A stretch of DNA of 64,000 nucleotides, taken from positions 1,042,494 to 1,106,493 of the forward strand of contig JAJEKV010000047.1 of assembly GCA_021234155.1 (NCBI GenBank), in the 5' to 3' direction. This document shows, piece after piece, positions 12,101-24,613 of this stretch. This stretch comes from Isoetes taiwanensis. Lineage: Eukaryota; Streptophyta; Lycopodiopsida; Isoetales; Isoetaceae. The first letter of the stretch is position 1. Each line of letters begins with the position of its first letter. Under the pieces are notes generated by a model, which saw nothing but the letters and a program-made list of their open reading frames with translations, had not been told where the DNA came from and searched no databases. The translations under genes and the position numbers were made by a program.

Positions 12101-13057
12101 GTGGTTTGTCATCTTTATGCAGATAAAATGGTCCATGGCTATGAGTTGGTCACTAATCTATATTCTTGGCATTTTTTAAACTCAGCAATCTATCAGAACG
12201 ACTAGAGATGGTTCATTGGCAATCTCTGTTACAAGCTTTATCCAATAAGGCAATTGGACTTCCTGTTAATTTAAGATAAGCCTCATTCTTGCCTCAGAAG
12301 CTGATGACTTCTTAATTTTTGCTGACAAAACCCACAGAAAAGATCGATTTATAGATTCACATTCTGGTTCTTAATATTAATTACCTTAGAGGCCGATGGG
12401 TGCTCAATTTCTGTGTCAAGTGCATAGAAAAGGCCAATCCTTTGGATGTCTTGCAGCTTTATCATTGATTTGCAAACACCATAGCCACGGCAAGTCTAGC
12501 CTTATTTACCTCTCTATTTTCTTTTATTTCTAGCTAGATTAAGTTTACGAATCATCTGCTTCTAGAAACATACAGCTCCGTGGCATGTTTATGGAAAGTT
12601 CCCCCATTTTTTAGCATTTTTTTGAAGCTCAACTATGGCTTCCACTCAGGGGATTCAGTATATTCGATGCATTTGCTAATAGAATCCTCTAATGGGATTA
12701 GGAAATGGCCCACAGAGAGACCGCTTGGGTTCCATCAGGAAAAGGTGATGATTTTGTTCAGAATGATTTCATAGCCACAAGTGAAATGCCTTTTGCCAAG
12801 CTATCATTTTGATGCAGGAATATTGTTAATTAAACATAAGGCCAGCACATGGACTGACTTTCCTGCCTAAGGACCAAGCATGTCACTATAATGTTTTGAA
12901 CTTTAAATTTCTATGCGGTCCATTTTGCCAAACTCAGGCACACAAGAATGTGTGCAGTGAAATCTGCATTATAATAGTTACAAGAAGTACAACTATGTTG
13001 ACGTGTCATAATAACAGCCCAAATGGACTCAGCTATAAACTTAGACAATTTTGCATA
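9181..13057. other. AT-rich intergenic DNA without a supportable gene
   Basis: The stretch 9940-10690 is strongly AT-rich with long A/T runs and no coding frame. Small frames exist at 9325-9771, 10846-11085 (minus) and 11506-11727, but none shows a domain, and neighbouring frames are equally open. I see no RNA gene or clear transposon end here. Confidence 0.6.
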
Positions 13058-13262
13058 GAAATGATATGCATGAGAATCTCCTACTAGGTGTTGAAGCTGG
13101 ATAAATGTATTCATATGTATTTGTTATATATAGAGAAAAACTTGGTTATGTATAGAGAAAGACTTGATTATGCGTAGAAATGATGTGCATGAGAATCTCT
13201 TATTTGGTTTGAAGTTGGATAATATATTCATATGTATTTGTTATGTATAGAGAAAGACTTTT
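13058..13262. repeat. Tandem duplication of about 119 bp
   Basis: The sequence starting GAAATGATATGCATGAGAAT at 13058 recurs as GAAATGATGTGCATGAGAAT at 13177. Both copies run into a shared GTATTTGTTATxTATAGAGA tract. The first copy also contains a shorter internal repeat (ATGTATAGAGAAAGACTTG). The second copy is slightly shortened. It is non-coding. Confidence 0.75.
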
Positions 13263-13728
13263 GCAATGTCATGAAGCCAACTAGATAAAGATCATTGTCT
13301 GCAAAAGAGCTGAATAAACCAAGGGTTAAATATACCTTGCTCGAAACAGGAGTAAGGAGGGTATTTGCAGGAGAAAGGAAATACCATAGCAGGCTAGATA
13401 AGAGCATTTCGAAAAGGGAGATTTTTACAAGATAATGATCGAAGATCCTCCTTGCAGTAGGAGCGAGCCTACTCAGCTTTGTTTGATGCATTGGAGTTAA
13501 TAAATTGAGCATTAGATGTTCTTATGCATTTGAATAATAGTTGAAATGACACTTGAAAATGATGAAACCATCATTCATTTAAATTGGATTTATGTCAGGA
13601 TTTTCTGCAACTTTTTCCCGGGTTAGTAAATTTGCATCGAGAATGTGACTCTTTTTATAACAGCACAACATGATTGCATTAAAAATTGAAAATATTTTAC
13701 ATATGTATGTCGAGTGACATGATGCCAA

Positions 13729-15005
13729 TTACTTCTCAGAAGTGACACCTAGTGATATCATAGCTTTCTTCCTCACTTCCACAGGTATTGTAACCCTAGC
13801 AGTCTTGTTTGGGATGACCTTTGGGGTCCATGAAAACAAAATAGTATCTAACTCAACCCAATCATCCCCTTCAATAGGGTTTCTCTTCCATCTCTTTGTC
13901 CAACAGTCTCTATACCTTTCTTCCCCTGCTACTGCATTTAACTGGTGCACTGGACACCACCACTCCACACGAACTTTGTTCACATTGCGGTCACCCACTT
14001 CTTTGCAAACATCTGAGATGGTGTAACCCATCCACACAGGGTATATCTCTTTGCGCTATGGTACTATACGTGCAAATTGATGGCAAAGCAAGTCATCTTT
14101 GGGATCATAATCCTCCAGCCCGAGATATTTAGGCCTTCCTTTTCTAGGACCAACATAATGTTTTTCAGCAGCTGGAGGAGCCATCGACTTGCGAATACTA
14201 CTAACCACATCATCAACTTCCTCAGGTGTTATCAAGTCTCTCCACCTAGTCTTAGGTAGCCATCCATCTTTCAGTTCATCAGAGGATGTGTCTACTTGTC
14301 CCAATAATCCATGTACCTGTGTCCAATAATCTATCAATGCAAGGTTGGTATCATCAGGGTTATTTTTCCAATACTTGACGTATTCAGAAATGCCGTCCAA
14401 TGTGCTCTGCAATGAATCCACCTCTGCAAAAGGTTTAAGAGCTTTTGGTTGACCATTTGGAATCTTAGGTTTACCATTTTCATCTTCGTGCCATATAGGT
14501 ACCCCCTCATCTGGCCTCCATTTATCATTTGAAGGTCTCATCTTCCATTGCATTATTGGCTTATTTCCCATGACCCAGAAAGTGTACTGAAGAGGTCTAG
14601 ATTGACCTTCCATATCAAAAGCATAACCTTCGATAAAATTCTTCCAATCAGGCACTTCTTGTATGATCAACCCTATAGGAGAAGGTGAAATGCATTCACT
14701 AAGAACTTCCATTAGTCTAGGAAGATTGGTCACAATTTGAGATTTCAACTGGCCATTATACTTCCCAAACAATGCATCCACATCCTCATGAGTATGTCCA
14801 GGCATTAAGAACCCTAAATTCACTCTTTCATGCAAGAAGCACTTTTTATTGTTGGGGGAGAACAAAACAAGTATGACATTGTGATAAGTGATGTATACAT
14901 GTCAGACATGGATGGTTTCAAACTACTGGAGCTAGATAAAAGTTCCATATGAAACATAAGAGCAATTGTCCATTGTTTGTCCATTGTTGTCATCAAATTG
15001 TAGCA
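13729..15005 (-). pseudogene. DUF7869-like protein gene with one in-frame stop
   Basis: The frame 14865-14056 encodes NLGFLMPGHTHEDVDALFGK close to its start, the GHTHEDxD signature I associate with DUF7869-type proteins, followed by about 240 residues without domain breaks. The same frame continues past a single TAG (14056-14058) to 13729, adding about 102 residues (VWMGYTISDVCKEV onward). The full open stretch is therefore about 379 codons with one nonsense codon. Upstream, 15005-14866 still reads LQFDDNNGQ, as expected just before GHTH in this family, but with stops, so part of it is decayed or intronic. The function of this family is unknown to me; many members appear transposon-linked. 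Confidence 0.6.
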
Positions 15006-15029
15006 AAAAGAAGATAACAAACGAAGCAA

Positions 15030-16610
15030 AAACGAATAATTCTAACGCTATGGACGAAAATGAATACTTCTAATGCTCAAAGGATGAGACAAATTAGAAG
15101 AATACGATTCTGAATTATGCATAAAGGTCATGTGCTAATTCTAAGAGAGAATGCCTCCAAATTTATTTGGAGACTTTTCTACACAATAAACTTGCTTTTT
15201 ATCTGTATTTTAATCACTAAAAACCTGTAATATGGCTTGATGATTCTTAATTGATCAACACTACTATAGAAGCCTGAATTTTAATCTCATTTATGCATCT
15301 AAGATGACTTCTTGAGCATTTTGGCCACTTAGTTTTGACTAAGCAATTCTTCAGCTCCAAAAGTGAACTTTTAACATGTCTCTTCCATTTGTAAGTGCAT
15401 GCACCTATGTTTAGTAGGTATATACTGCATGGGTAGCGTCCAATCCAGGTTTTGCACATAATGCTCAGCCAAAATTAGATAACGAAGTCCACATATGCTA
15501 TGAGAGTAAGATTTTGATCCTCCAATAGATTAAGCGCCAAGTAATGCCAATGAAGTTCATTATGTCCTTTAGAACATGTATTTGGTTGATTTGAGAAGGG
15601 CGTTATAATTTGAATTTGTTTTTATGTTGTATTCAAGATGCCGGAAGCTGATCTTTTCTTATATTTCTTTATCATGGTATTATTCATCTGGTATATGCTT
15701 CGTGATCCAATTTATACTCTTGCATGCCATCAGTAAAACAATGGTTGTTGCCATTAGCACGAACTGTTTGGCTTGGTCTGTACACAAGAACAAGTTGACT
15801 CACTATTATCATTGAATTTCCAGATTATTTACTAAATTTTGGCTTCTCTATGCAGTCTAGAGCAAGTTTTATATAGACCAACGTAATTGGCCATGACAAC
15901 TAAAAGTAATTCCTATCAAAGGAGTTAAATTACTGCCATATATAGAGCAGAAAGATGGAAGCTTTGGAATGCAGTAACATGAAAAGCCATAGAGAACTCA
16001 ACTCACATTTTGCGGAGCTGAATGAAGGAGAGTGTGTTAAAAACAAGAAAGAACCAGTTGGATTGAGGCAGGTCAATTTGCAAGTTCCAGAGCCTTAATA
16101 ATAATAAGAGATGAGCACTTTTGTCAATTCAAATCTCTGATGCATTTTGTTCTCATTTATCTTTTCAAAACTTATGCTTCCTGTGTGACTATTTTGCAGA
16201 TTTGAAGGGTGGAATAAGTATCGCCTGCAAGACTGGAAACAATATACCCATTACTAAAGGGATATGTAGAATTCCTATATGAATGGCTGGTTGCATTACC
16301 TGATTCGTCAAAGCTCTTTGCAACCAATCCATTAGTTTCCCTAAAAAATGTGTTTCTCAACTAAGATGAGAAGAAGACATCTGTGAGTTATGCTACTGCA
16401 ATCGACATGGCAATCATTCAAGATGTTTTTCAGGCAACTATGTCTGCAACTAAAGTATCTTCTTCTTCTTTTTGTCATTCAAATTTCACAAATATGCCAT
16501 TTTCTCAGATTAATCTTGAATCCGATATTGGGAGATATAAATACAGAGTTTACAAGCAGCCATAAATTGCCATGCACAATATTAAAGTAATCACTGATTA
16601 ACTACCTTTG
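15030..16610. other. Intergenic DNA, nothing recognised
   Basis: Only short frames (under 75 codons) on both strands, none with a motif. Base composition is moderately AT-rich. I see no repeats beyond short A/T runs. Confidence 0.5.
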
Positions 16611-16614
16611 TTGT

Positions 16615-17030
16615 AAAAGGAGAAGGGAAAAAGAGCACAGGATAAAGAGGAAGAGGGTAGGGAAAGGAAGAAGGGCCAAATGAAAAGTTGGAGACAAAAG
16701 AAGAAAAAAAGGCATGGGAAAAGGGAAAGAGAAAAGGAAAACAAAGGGGAAAAGGAAAGGGAAAAATGGAAGGGCGGGAAAAACAAAAAAGGGAAAGGGA
16801 AAAGGAAAGGAAAAGGGAAGAAGGGGAAGGGAAAAGGGAAAGGGAAGAAGGGGAAGGGGAAAGGGAAGGGAAGGGGAGGGAGAAGGGGGCTAAAAAAAAA
16901 AGGGAGAAGGGAAAAAGATAACGTGTAGGAAAAATAAGAAAAAAGGAAAAAGAAAAAAAGAAAGTGTGTAGGCTAATGAGAAAAAGAGGAAAACACGGGA
17001 TAGAGCAAAAAACAAAGGGAAGGGGAAGGG
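16615..17030 (+). repeat. Polypurine (GGGAAA-like) low-complexity tract
   Basis: Over about 415 bp the plus strand is almost only A and G. The stretch 16785-16889 has 105 consecutive purines without a pyrimidine, built from GGGAAA, GGGGAA and AGAAG units. Lysine/glycine-rich frames across it are by-products of the composition. Such tracts can form triplex (H-DNA) structures. Confidence 0.9.
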
Positions 17031-17096
17031 TATTAAATGCACAAAAACCTTTTATAGCTTAGCAACACTGGGCTTTAAATGTTTCTATTATATTCA

Positions 17097-17625
17097 TTTT
17101 TTTTGTTTTTTGAAGGACGACAAGCTTTATTCACCAACTCAAAACTAGAGCAACATAAATTATAACCCCAGTGGACAAACCGATCCAACTGAGCACAATC
17201 ACCTGCCTAAGAATAAATCTGAAGGTAAGTATGCCAGATCAGTACTTTCTTCTCTTGATCAAGAGAAGAACAATTGTAAGCCATGACAATTTTATTTTTT
17301 TAATCGAAGAACAATCTCATCTGCAGTATCTCGCCCTTAAAGATAAACAACCTCCTTCTCTTCAGATTGACCATAAAAGCCACCACATGCGAGATGAAAA
17401 GCTTCGTTTCCGTAGTTTGGGCCAAGCATCAGGATAGATAGCAAGCAAAATTTGCTGGCTAGATCGAGACGTGCCAAATAGGGTCAACAACCAAGACCAT
17501 GCCTGCCGAAGCCGCTCACACAAGAAAAAACAATGCTCAACACTCTCAACCCTTTGCTGGCATAAAGGATATTCATTTATGAAAAGAAGTCTGGGATGAA
17601 TAGGTTTCCCCCCACACAGGTTCCC
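17097..17625 (-). mobile_element. LINE 3' end with zf-RVT domain and poly-A tail
   Basis: The minus strand encodes KPIHPRLLFINEYPLCQQ, then RVESVEHCFFLCERLRQAW and SWLLTLFGTS (about 17620-17440). This is the C-x2-C ... H-x3/4-C zinc-binding tail (zf-RVT) that ends the ORF2 protein of plant L1-type LINEs, although the first CxxC pair is reduced to one clear cysteine. The segment closes at 17097-17111 with a T-run, i.e. a poly-A tail on the minus strand. It is severely 5'-truncated. Confidence 0.75.
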
Positions 17626-18099
17626 AACTTATGCTCAGCAACGCTGGGCACCATTACTAGTATTCTTATAATGGCGTTCTTGAAGTGTTACCTATTAAAT
17701 TTGAATGTGTCCAAGTTTTGTTGAATATGTCATCTAGGCTAGTTCTCTACATCATCAACCATCAACCCTATACAACATCTACAACCCTAAACAACATCCA
17801 ACCCTACACATTTCATATAACCCAACATCTACAATCTTGGTCATAACAATCCACAACCATAATCCATATTCCAACATCTACAACCTATACATTTTGCACT
17901 TGTTCCATTTAGGTTAGAATGAAGGAATATGAAGTGGAATCTCCCAATATATGCGAGAAATGTATATTAAAAACATTGTGAAATATTTTTCGCCAACTAA
18001 ATACCATTATTTCTCTAAATAAGGCTACGATGCACAAACTCAAGTATAAGATTGGGTAGGGGTATATAAAAACTAAGACAGACGGAAGGGGGCAGGGAA

Positions 18100-18235
18100 A
18101 CTGGCTTTTCCTACTTACGTATGTAGGGGTTTTCCACCTCCAAAAAGTCGTATACAGGGGTTTTTTTGTGACCCCTTGCACGCAGATGAGGTATCCCCAT
18201 ATTCCTAGATGAGACCCCCGGAGGCAGTTCAACAT
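18100..18235 (-). repeat. Dispersed repeat copy (shared with 56515-56650)
   Basis: On the minus strand the sequence reads CTCCGGGGGTCTCATC, then CTGCGTGCAAGGGGTC, AAACCCC, ACGACTTTTT, AAACCCC and ACATACGTA in that order. The same series occurs on the plus strand at 56515-56650. One copy flanks the unknown gene at 18258 and the other begins where the kinase-like gene is interrupted, so this is probably the end of a mobile element. Confidence 0.55.
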
Positions 18236-18257
18236 TTTGAAGCAACCCCTTTTTGCT

Positions 18258-20835
18258 TCATTCCACATTCTTCCCAACAATCATGGATAAAACAGAGTGC
18301 TTGACTGCCAACTTGTCACTGCTATCTTTGAGATTTTGTAACAATGAATGTTTCACCACTGCTTCTGAAGGTAGCCCAATCACAGGTTTAAACAACCCCA
18401 ATAACCTATTGTCTTGCAAGTTCCTGGAAACCAATACCTCTTTTTGACTAGAAGATAGAGAACTGGCTTCATTTCTAAAGCATTCAACAACCTTTTCTAC
18501 TATTTTTCTGATTTTGTTTGTGGTGTACCTGGAATATGATCTGCCATTCTCACTGTTGACAATATCACTCTCTGTCATTTCATTCAGCATTTCATTCAGA
18601 GTATCTCGTTCAACCATTTTTTGCTTCCCTTTATCAATTTCGATATCACTATCCTCATTTTGGACATCACTCTGAGTCATTTTATAAATCATATTTTAAT
18701 TTTCTTGTGCCATTGTTCCTACTGCTATGAAAACTGATATGCATGTAAAGATCTGGCAAGAATTTGAAATTCTTTTCTTGGGTTTAGATTCTTAGACCGT
18801 AGATTGGAAGGAATTTGCTTGCGCAACAGATGGATTGGAGGGAATTTGCTTGGTTGGAGATGGATTGGAGAAAATTTGCTTGGATCGAAGGGAATCCAGT
18901 GGTTGCACCCAAAATTTCGCAACAACCGTCAGCCACTTTATGTCATGATGACAAACAACCAAATATACTCCTTTTTAAATATATACGACAAGCACGTGGC
19001 CTCCTACTATACATTCAAAATTACATAAAAAATGCATTTTCTAGTGCAAAATAATACACGAATTTAGAAAGAATGTATGACACCCTAGCGTGCTTTTACC
19101 CAAAGGTAAGAAAATACACATACCTACAGCCATTCGATACACCACTAGCGTCAAGGCGGTAAAGAAGCAAGGGCCAAAAGGTACATTGGGTATTCTCCGC
19201 TTATAGCATGTTTACCCTTTGTGACCTTTTTTCCATGCTTAGAAAAATGAAATGCAAAGTAATGGAATAGAGAAATCAAATGAGTTCCACTTAAACCGAA
19301 ATAAATAGTTGATGTTTTCAAACCTGTCTGCACTGATCTTGTAAATGTATTTAAAGATAAACAAATCACATATGGATGGTTTGCCACAACCTAGCAGGGA
19401 AAAAATTAAGCATACTATATATTTTTTCATAAAAAATAGTTTGGCTATTTTTTAAAATTTTACAGTATTTTATGATATATATTTGGCTAAAGTTATTATT
19501 CTCATTACATTTATATATATTTGGACTTGGCGAAACTTTTGAATTAAGTACTATAAACTTTCACTTGGCTATTTTTTCTAACTGGAAAAAGTAAAAAATG
19601 TAAATTTTGTAGCTTTAGATATATTATACTACAATTATAAGTAATAATCAACAACCAAGGAACATACAATAATGTTAAAAAGCTTTTAACAGAAGCTCAC
19701 AACATAGCTTATAACATCCGCAGTCTGAACTACATTCAATGCAACGACACCTTCTAGATATGGCCAAATTGCACTTGTCTCTAACCCTTAAGTGAAGATG
19801 TTATACAACCAACTTGGGCATCTATTCCTTTTTGTAATAGAAATTCATAGTTTGAAAAACTACTAGCACTAATGACGTGGTAGATGGGGATGTGTAAAAG
19901 TCTATAATACAAATTCAATTTTGTCTGGCTATTAATGATTTAATATATAATTATTGTAATATAAAGAAAGGCTAATCCCTTTTTCTTTAAGGAAAAGGGA
20001 AAAAATAGCTTGGCTAATCCTAAATAAATAGAGTACTTCTTTTAGCTATGGCTATTTTTTATTTTTTTCCAAGAAATCTCCCTTCATAAAATTCGCCGCA
20101 AAAATTGCCTAGACCCCCTAAAAAATCGCCATTTGGCTATTAATAGCCACTAATTTTTTCCATGCCTATATGGTCTCATTCCATAAGGAATATATCTGCC
20201 ACATTCCCTATTAAATACACGCATCCAAATTACCTAAACTTCTTCTTTGTCTGAGCCAAGATCATCTTTGTTTTATGTTTCAGGGACAAAAGCTTCAACA
20301 GGTTTTTTGTTGTGGAATCCAGCTTTGGTGGTTTTGCCTTACTATAATACTGTTTGTTGCTACTATGATCATTCTTTTGTGTCCTTTTGGGTATCATAGC
20401 ATTAAGATCCTCATACCTCTCAGATAGATTTGTAAAACAAGAGCTGTTTAGGCAAAACTCAAACTTTCTTTCTAAGATCCGCCCATTCAGTTTCTTTTCA
20501 TCAGAAGAATCAAAAGACAAGGAATCCCAATCTCCGTTTTCCATCATAAAGGCGGAGCTGTCTCTAAAGTTCACAAGTTGGGCGGTCATCTGTTAAAGTG
20601 TGTGAACCACGAATACCATCCTCAACCTCAAGATTTTACTAAAGAGGTTTCGCCAGAAGACCAAACATCCAGCTAAACTACCGGTCATGAGATATATCTG
20701 TTGTATTTTGCTTGGAATATATGGAAACAACTTCACTAACCTTGGATAAACGCCATCTGGACTAGCCGAGCTCATGCGAATCTTTAAGATCTCATGTGGA
20801 TCTTCAGTATACGTCAAAAAATCTTTCCGAAACAT
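18258..20835 (-). CDS. Possible three-exon gene of unknown function
   Basis: Three frames on the minus strand can be joined by good splice signals. Exon 1 starts at 20835 (MFRKDFLTYTEDPHEILKIR) and could end at a GT near 20685. Exon 2 follows a TTTAACAG acceptor (about 20590) and contains MENGDWDSLSFDSSDEKKLN, ending at TTTAG|GTAATT near 20235. Exon 3 follows ATGACTCAG near 18673 and holds DIEIDKGKQKMVERDTLNEM and an acidic/helical C-terminus ending at 18258. The second intron would be about 1.5 kb and AT-rich. Read without splicing, exons 1 and 2 share a frame with one stop between them. No domain is recognised. It may be a real but unknown gene, or a decayed one. Confidence 0.4.
19430..20165. 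repeat. AT-rich stretch with scattered TTGGCTA motifs
   Basis: The heptamer TTGGCTA or TTTGGCTA recurs at least eight times (for example near 19440, 19480, 19565, 19925, 20010 and 20130), often followed by TTTTTT. It lies in the presumed second intron of the gene at 18258-20835. It may be a decayed MITE, but I cannot define ends. Confidence 0.4.
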
Positions 20836-21416
20836 GTAATTCTTGTGGTTTTAGGTCTGGGCATCTATTTTCACACATGCACACAAAACCCTAGAGACTG
20901 AAAAAAATTGTACATGTACCAAGTCGTATGTGTATTTAGATGGCACATACTAGAGCGTACAAAAAGCATCATTACGGTTAGTTGTTCTCTTCTCATGAAC
21001 AAATTTATGAGGCCTACGCTGTCTATATGGTCAAGTCCTAGTTCTAATCGCAGAACCTAGCATGTCTGATATGCATGGAGTCCAACGCTCGTCTAATTTA
21101 AGAAATAAACTCTTAATCTTGTAAAAGAATAAAGCAGTAAATATTCAATCCCTTTCTTTACCATAAAGTTCTCTCTTTCCTAGCCTATTATAGACTCTGT
21201 GCCATTCAATGGTTGATGCTTTCCATTTAAATAATGTTAAGCCCCCTTAGATATGCCATGTTACTAGCCATTTAAAGAATCTTTCTAACGGTTTGTACTA
21301 CATATCATGTTGTCATAACTATTAGTACAGTGGTGCCATTAGTGGGCAATTTTCTTATAAAATTCCATCTACACCAGAAAATTATAGCCTCACTAGATGG
21401 ATTGTCTTACACACTC

Positions 21417-21438
21417 AAAAAAAAAAAAAAAAAAAAAA
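21417..21438 (+). repeat. Poly-A run of 22 bases
   Basis: A pure A22 follows ACACTC and precedes GGCGAAG. It could be the tail of a retroposed sequence on the plus strand, but no recognisable retroelement body lies upstream. Confidence 0.9.
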
Positions 21439-21601
21439 GGCGAAGTACAAGACTACCACCTAACATATCAACATATTAGGCAAGGAGTCAATGAAGGCAT
21501 ATAATCTAGGTAAACTAGATAATATAACTCTTGATAAGCTCAACTTCCATGGAGATCACATAGGCCTATTGGACAACATTAAATGGAAGGGAAGGATAGC
21601 A

Positions 21602-21712
21602 TATTTGCTCCTTTACATGCATGACATCAATAGATTTTGCAACATAACATGGGAAGGAACTATGGTGTATTTGCTCCTCTACATGCATGACATCAATAGA
21701 CTTTGCAGTTTG
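21602..21712. repeat. 66-bp tandem duplication
   Basis: TATTTGCTCCTTTACATGCA at 21602 and TATTTGCTCCTCTACATGCA at 21668 start two near-identical units with the same continuation (TGACATCAATAGA). Confidence 0.8.
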
Positions 21713-22185
21713 TAACACCCTTAAGGTATAGCCAAACTTAACCCAATTCCATGTTGGATAATCTACTGAAATGGAAAATCACAATGAAATATGGCATAAG
21801 CTTTATGATCATCAGGATCATTAGGAGATACAGATCTTCAGAGTGATATATAATTCCATATTTCCGTATGCGAGTTTCATATACTCGATGATGAGAGCTC
21901 ATTAGCATGTGCGCCAAGGCATGCACCATACAAGGAAACCTATGAGAAGATATGGTTGCACCTTATGCTTCCCTTTAGAATTAAATTAAACCGCTCGACA
22001 TGGTGCTGAAGTCTGGTGTAAGGTATATTGTATACGTTGAAGACCCTCCTCAAGATGAGCTCTTTGGACCAAGAACTAGGGAACCAAGAACCAAGCTAGG
22101 GAACCAAGATGGTTTAGACAATTTTCTTGTTGAAGCTTTTAATGCTTGGGCCACCAACCCATATGGATCCCACACATCCTTTACC

Positions 22186-22731
22186 TTAGATTTTGTCAAG
22201 ATTCTCAAATTCTAAGATAGGCCTACTTGTTGTGAGGCTAAAGAATTCGAAGAGCTTGCTGTGTTGACAAGCACTGGAAGGGTTTTGTGCGATAGCATGG
22301 AGGATCTGATCAAACAAGCAGGCGGAACACGGAATTTGGAGGGGACCTTGGTATGCGAAATCAAATTGTTGAGCAGATAAGCGCAGCAGAATGCCCATGA
22401 GCGCATGGTTAAAGTAAGAAACAGGCACCAAATATTTCCTTTCTTGGGCGCCCACATAGACTGGCACAAACCCTTTAGGCGCTAAACCCTGCTGTCCAGG
22501 CATCGAAAAACAGGATTTTAGGCTCCTTAGTTTCCGATTGAAATCCGTTCCCGCTCGAGTTTTCCATTTTCCGCAAAAAAATTGGTAGAAATTTTGGGGT
22601 TTCATACAAAATCCGGCAAATTGGCTTGCATGCAAATCCGGATCGAGCAGCATACAACGGCAAATTATCCAACTGTCTGGATAGCGGTACTGGGATGTCG
22701 AATTAGTTCCCAATATATTGACCTCATGCAA
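22186..22731 (-). CDS. SAUR-family auxin-responsive protein
   Basis: This is a single uninterrupted frame with a typical SAUR domain at residues 83-145. It contains LAPKGFVPVYVG, then KYLVPVSYFNHALMGILL, FDFAYQGPLQIPC and CLFDQIL, which correspond to the family pattern PKG..VYVG / PVSY..HP / LL..A...F.F / G.L.IPC...F. SAUR proteins are small, intronless early-auxin products; several inhibit PP2C-D phosphatases and so activate plasma-membrane H+-ATPases. The frame opens at 22731 (181 residues). An internal methionine at 22605 (MKPQNFYQFF) gives 139 residues, closer to the usual length, and may be the true start. The C-terminal tail (about 35 residues) is longer than in many members. It is the best candidate in the window for an intact host gene. 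A frame on the other strand (22000-22215) overlaps its end but shows nothing. Confidence 0.88.
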   Translation of the reverse strand: MHEVNILGTNSTSQYRYPDSWIICRCMLLDPDLHASQFAGFCMKPQNFYQFFCGKWKTRAGTDFNRKLRSLKSCFSMPGQQGLAPKGFVPVYVGAQERKYLVPVSYFNHALMGILLRLSAQQFDFAYQGPLQIPCSACLFDQILHAIAQNPSSACQHSKLFEFFSLTTSRPILEFENLDKI

Positions 22732-23923
22732 TTTTGTTCCTTCCTTGAAGCTTAATAGGGAATGTCTTCCCCATTCGTTGAGTCAAGGTTGGCTACCCCT
22801 CAAATCAACATGCATGTGTATTAGAAGTCGTCACGTCTTCCCTTGCGATGTCACCGAATTAGAATTTTCTTACTAGCGCTATTTCTCAATAACATTCCAT
22901 CTCAATTACTAATTAGGTTGATCTTCAGCTTAAGTCAAACCATTCCTGTCAATGATATGATGAGGTCATGATTTAAGTCATTCAATATACGCCCTAAATA
23001 ACATATAACCACTACTGGGCAATATGAGGTTATTATTTTCTTCTTTTCAAAAGAGGAATATTAAGTGGTGGACTGAGTCTTTAAAGACGTAATTCTAAGA
23101 GCTTGTCTTTACATGAAGGTATCCTTCGACTTTAACAACATGGGAATAGAAGTTAAAGACAAGTTTGGCAAGACATATCCATCTATTGTAATGCTACTAA
23201 AGAATTAGTAGGTCAACAATTTCCAATGTGAACCATTGAGTTTTAGATGGTTGAGATTAGTTTTACGTGAGAAGAGGCGTTAGCATTGGTTATGGTGGTT
23301 CTTTTTGGTAAACTGAGATGTAGTTGCAACAGAGATGACACATTTTTCTTGGGTATCCCTTGTGTTGCATGGGACGCTTTGAGATAGAATGGTGGTATTC
23401 TACTTCTGGCTATCATATCTTTTTATTCCGTTTTGGTGCTTCTACATTTTGTTTCTAACAACACGGCAAATTCTAAAACGGACCAAACGTTGGATTTGTC
23501 AACTGACTGCATACAAAGTTAGTTTTTTATTTTTAGTTGATTTATTTTTTTAATATCTCTACAGCCTGTTATAATCATCACAGTAATAAAGACTTTTGAT
23601 CCATGCTAAATACATAGGATTTCCATCCATAGTTGGGGCCAACCTAGGTTGGCCCTAAAATGCCATCTGGCCAACCTATGGTTGGGAACCGCCATTGTGA
23701 TGTTCTACCATAATATATGATATACATGCGTATGTTATATTGTAATGTCACAGTATATGTCAAGAAAATTGACGTGTACAAGGGTATCATATGCCTCCAT
23801 GTCAATATATTGTGCCAACTTGTTGGTATATGTTTGAATAGGTTGCATTTGGAAGACGATTCAACAATATTAAATTATCTCATAAGCAACCATTAAAGCC
23901 CCCATTATCATATGACAGCTCCA

Positions 23924-23924
<1 letters not shown>

Positions 23925-23979
<55 letters not shown>
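23925..23979. repeat. (ATCT)n microsatellite, about 13-14 units
   Basis: Uninterrupted tetranucleotide ATCT repeats; a useful polymorphic marker. Confidence 0.97.
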
Positions 23980-24032
23980 AATCATATAGGTCCAAGTAGG
24001 CCAATGATTGGGTCTAATGCTAACTTCATGCC

Positions 24033-24040
24033 TATAAAAA
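24033..24040 (+). promoter_or_regulatory. Possible TATA box of an LTR or retroelement leader
   Basis: CCTATAAAAAGGC lies about 580 bp upstream of the gag zinc-knuckle fragment on the same strand and is followed by an AT-moderate leader. It may be the remains of a 5' LTR promoter, but LTR edges are not visible. Confidence 0.35.
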
Positions 24041-24613
24041 GGCATAAACCCTAGAATAATTTAGGTTCCACCAGACAAAAAGCACCAACAACATACAGTG
24101 CAAGCGCTGCTCCAATACCAACCACCCTCATCTTCAAGAGCATAGAGGCATCTAAGGGAGTAGGTGGCAGTCAAGAGTCAGATACGTTTAATAGCTAGGT
24201 AGCTCAGTAGCATTAGATGATGTCTTTAAGGTGGTTCAGCATCTCTTAGCCTTAGTTGCTTTCTAAAGCTCAAGTAACCAAACCCTAAAATTGGATTAAC
24301 AAAGCTAATCATGTGTTCTTATACATGATTTGTATCGTTGTTCTCCCTTTCATAAGCTGGGTACTTGTAATCCAGACCTTAGTATAGTACCTCTCTAACG
24401 TGGTCTATGGCAAATAATCATATGCCGCTTCTCCCTCAGATGTATGATGCTATATCCAGTCTCATTCTATGTTGGATGCCATATATATGGCGCATGATAT
24501 ATCAATCCTCGTAATTATTAAGTCCAGTGATTCAATGGGATAACAAACATCGTCATACCAATTCTCTCGACTATCAATCCAAAATAAGGATACCTTAGCA
24601 CTCCGTATTCCGA

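Noticed and set aside
16680-16928. Lysine/glycine/glutamate-rich frames over the polypurine tract
   Set aside because: Pure by-product of A/G composition; two frames are open at the same place.
22000-22215. Plus-strand 71-codon frame overlapping the SAUR gene end
   Set aside because: No domain, and the opposite strand has a clear SAUR protein.
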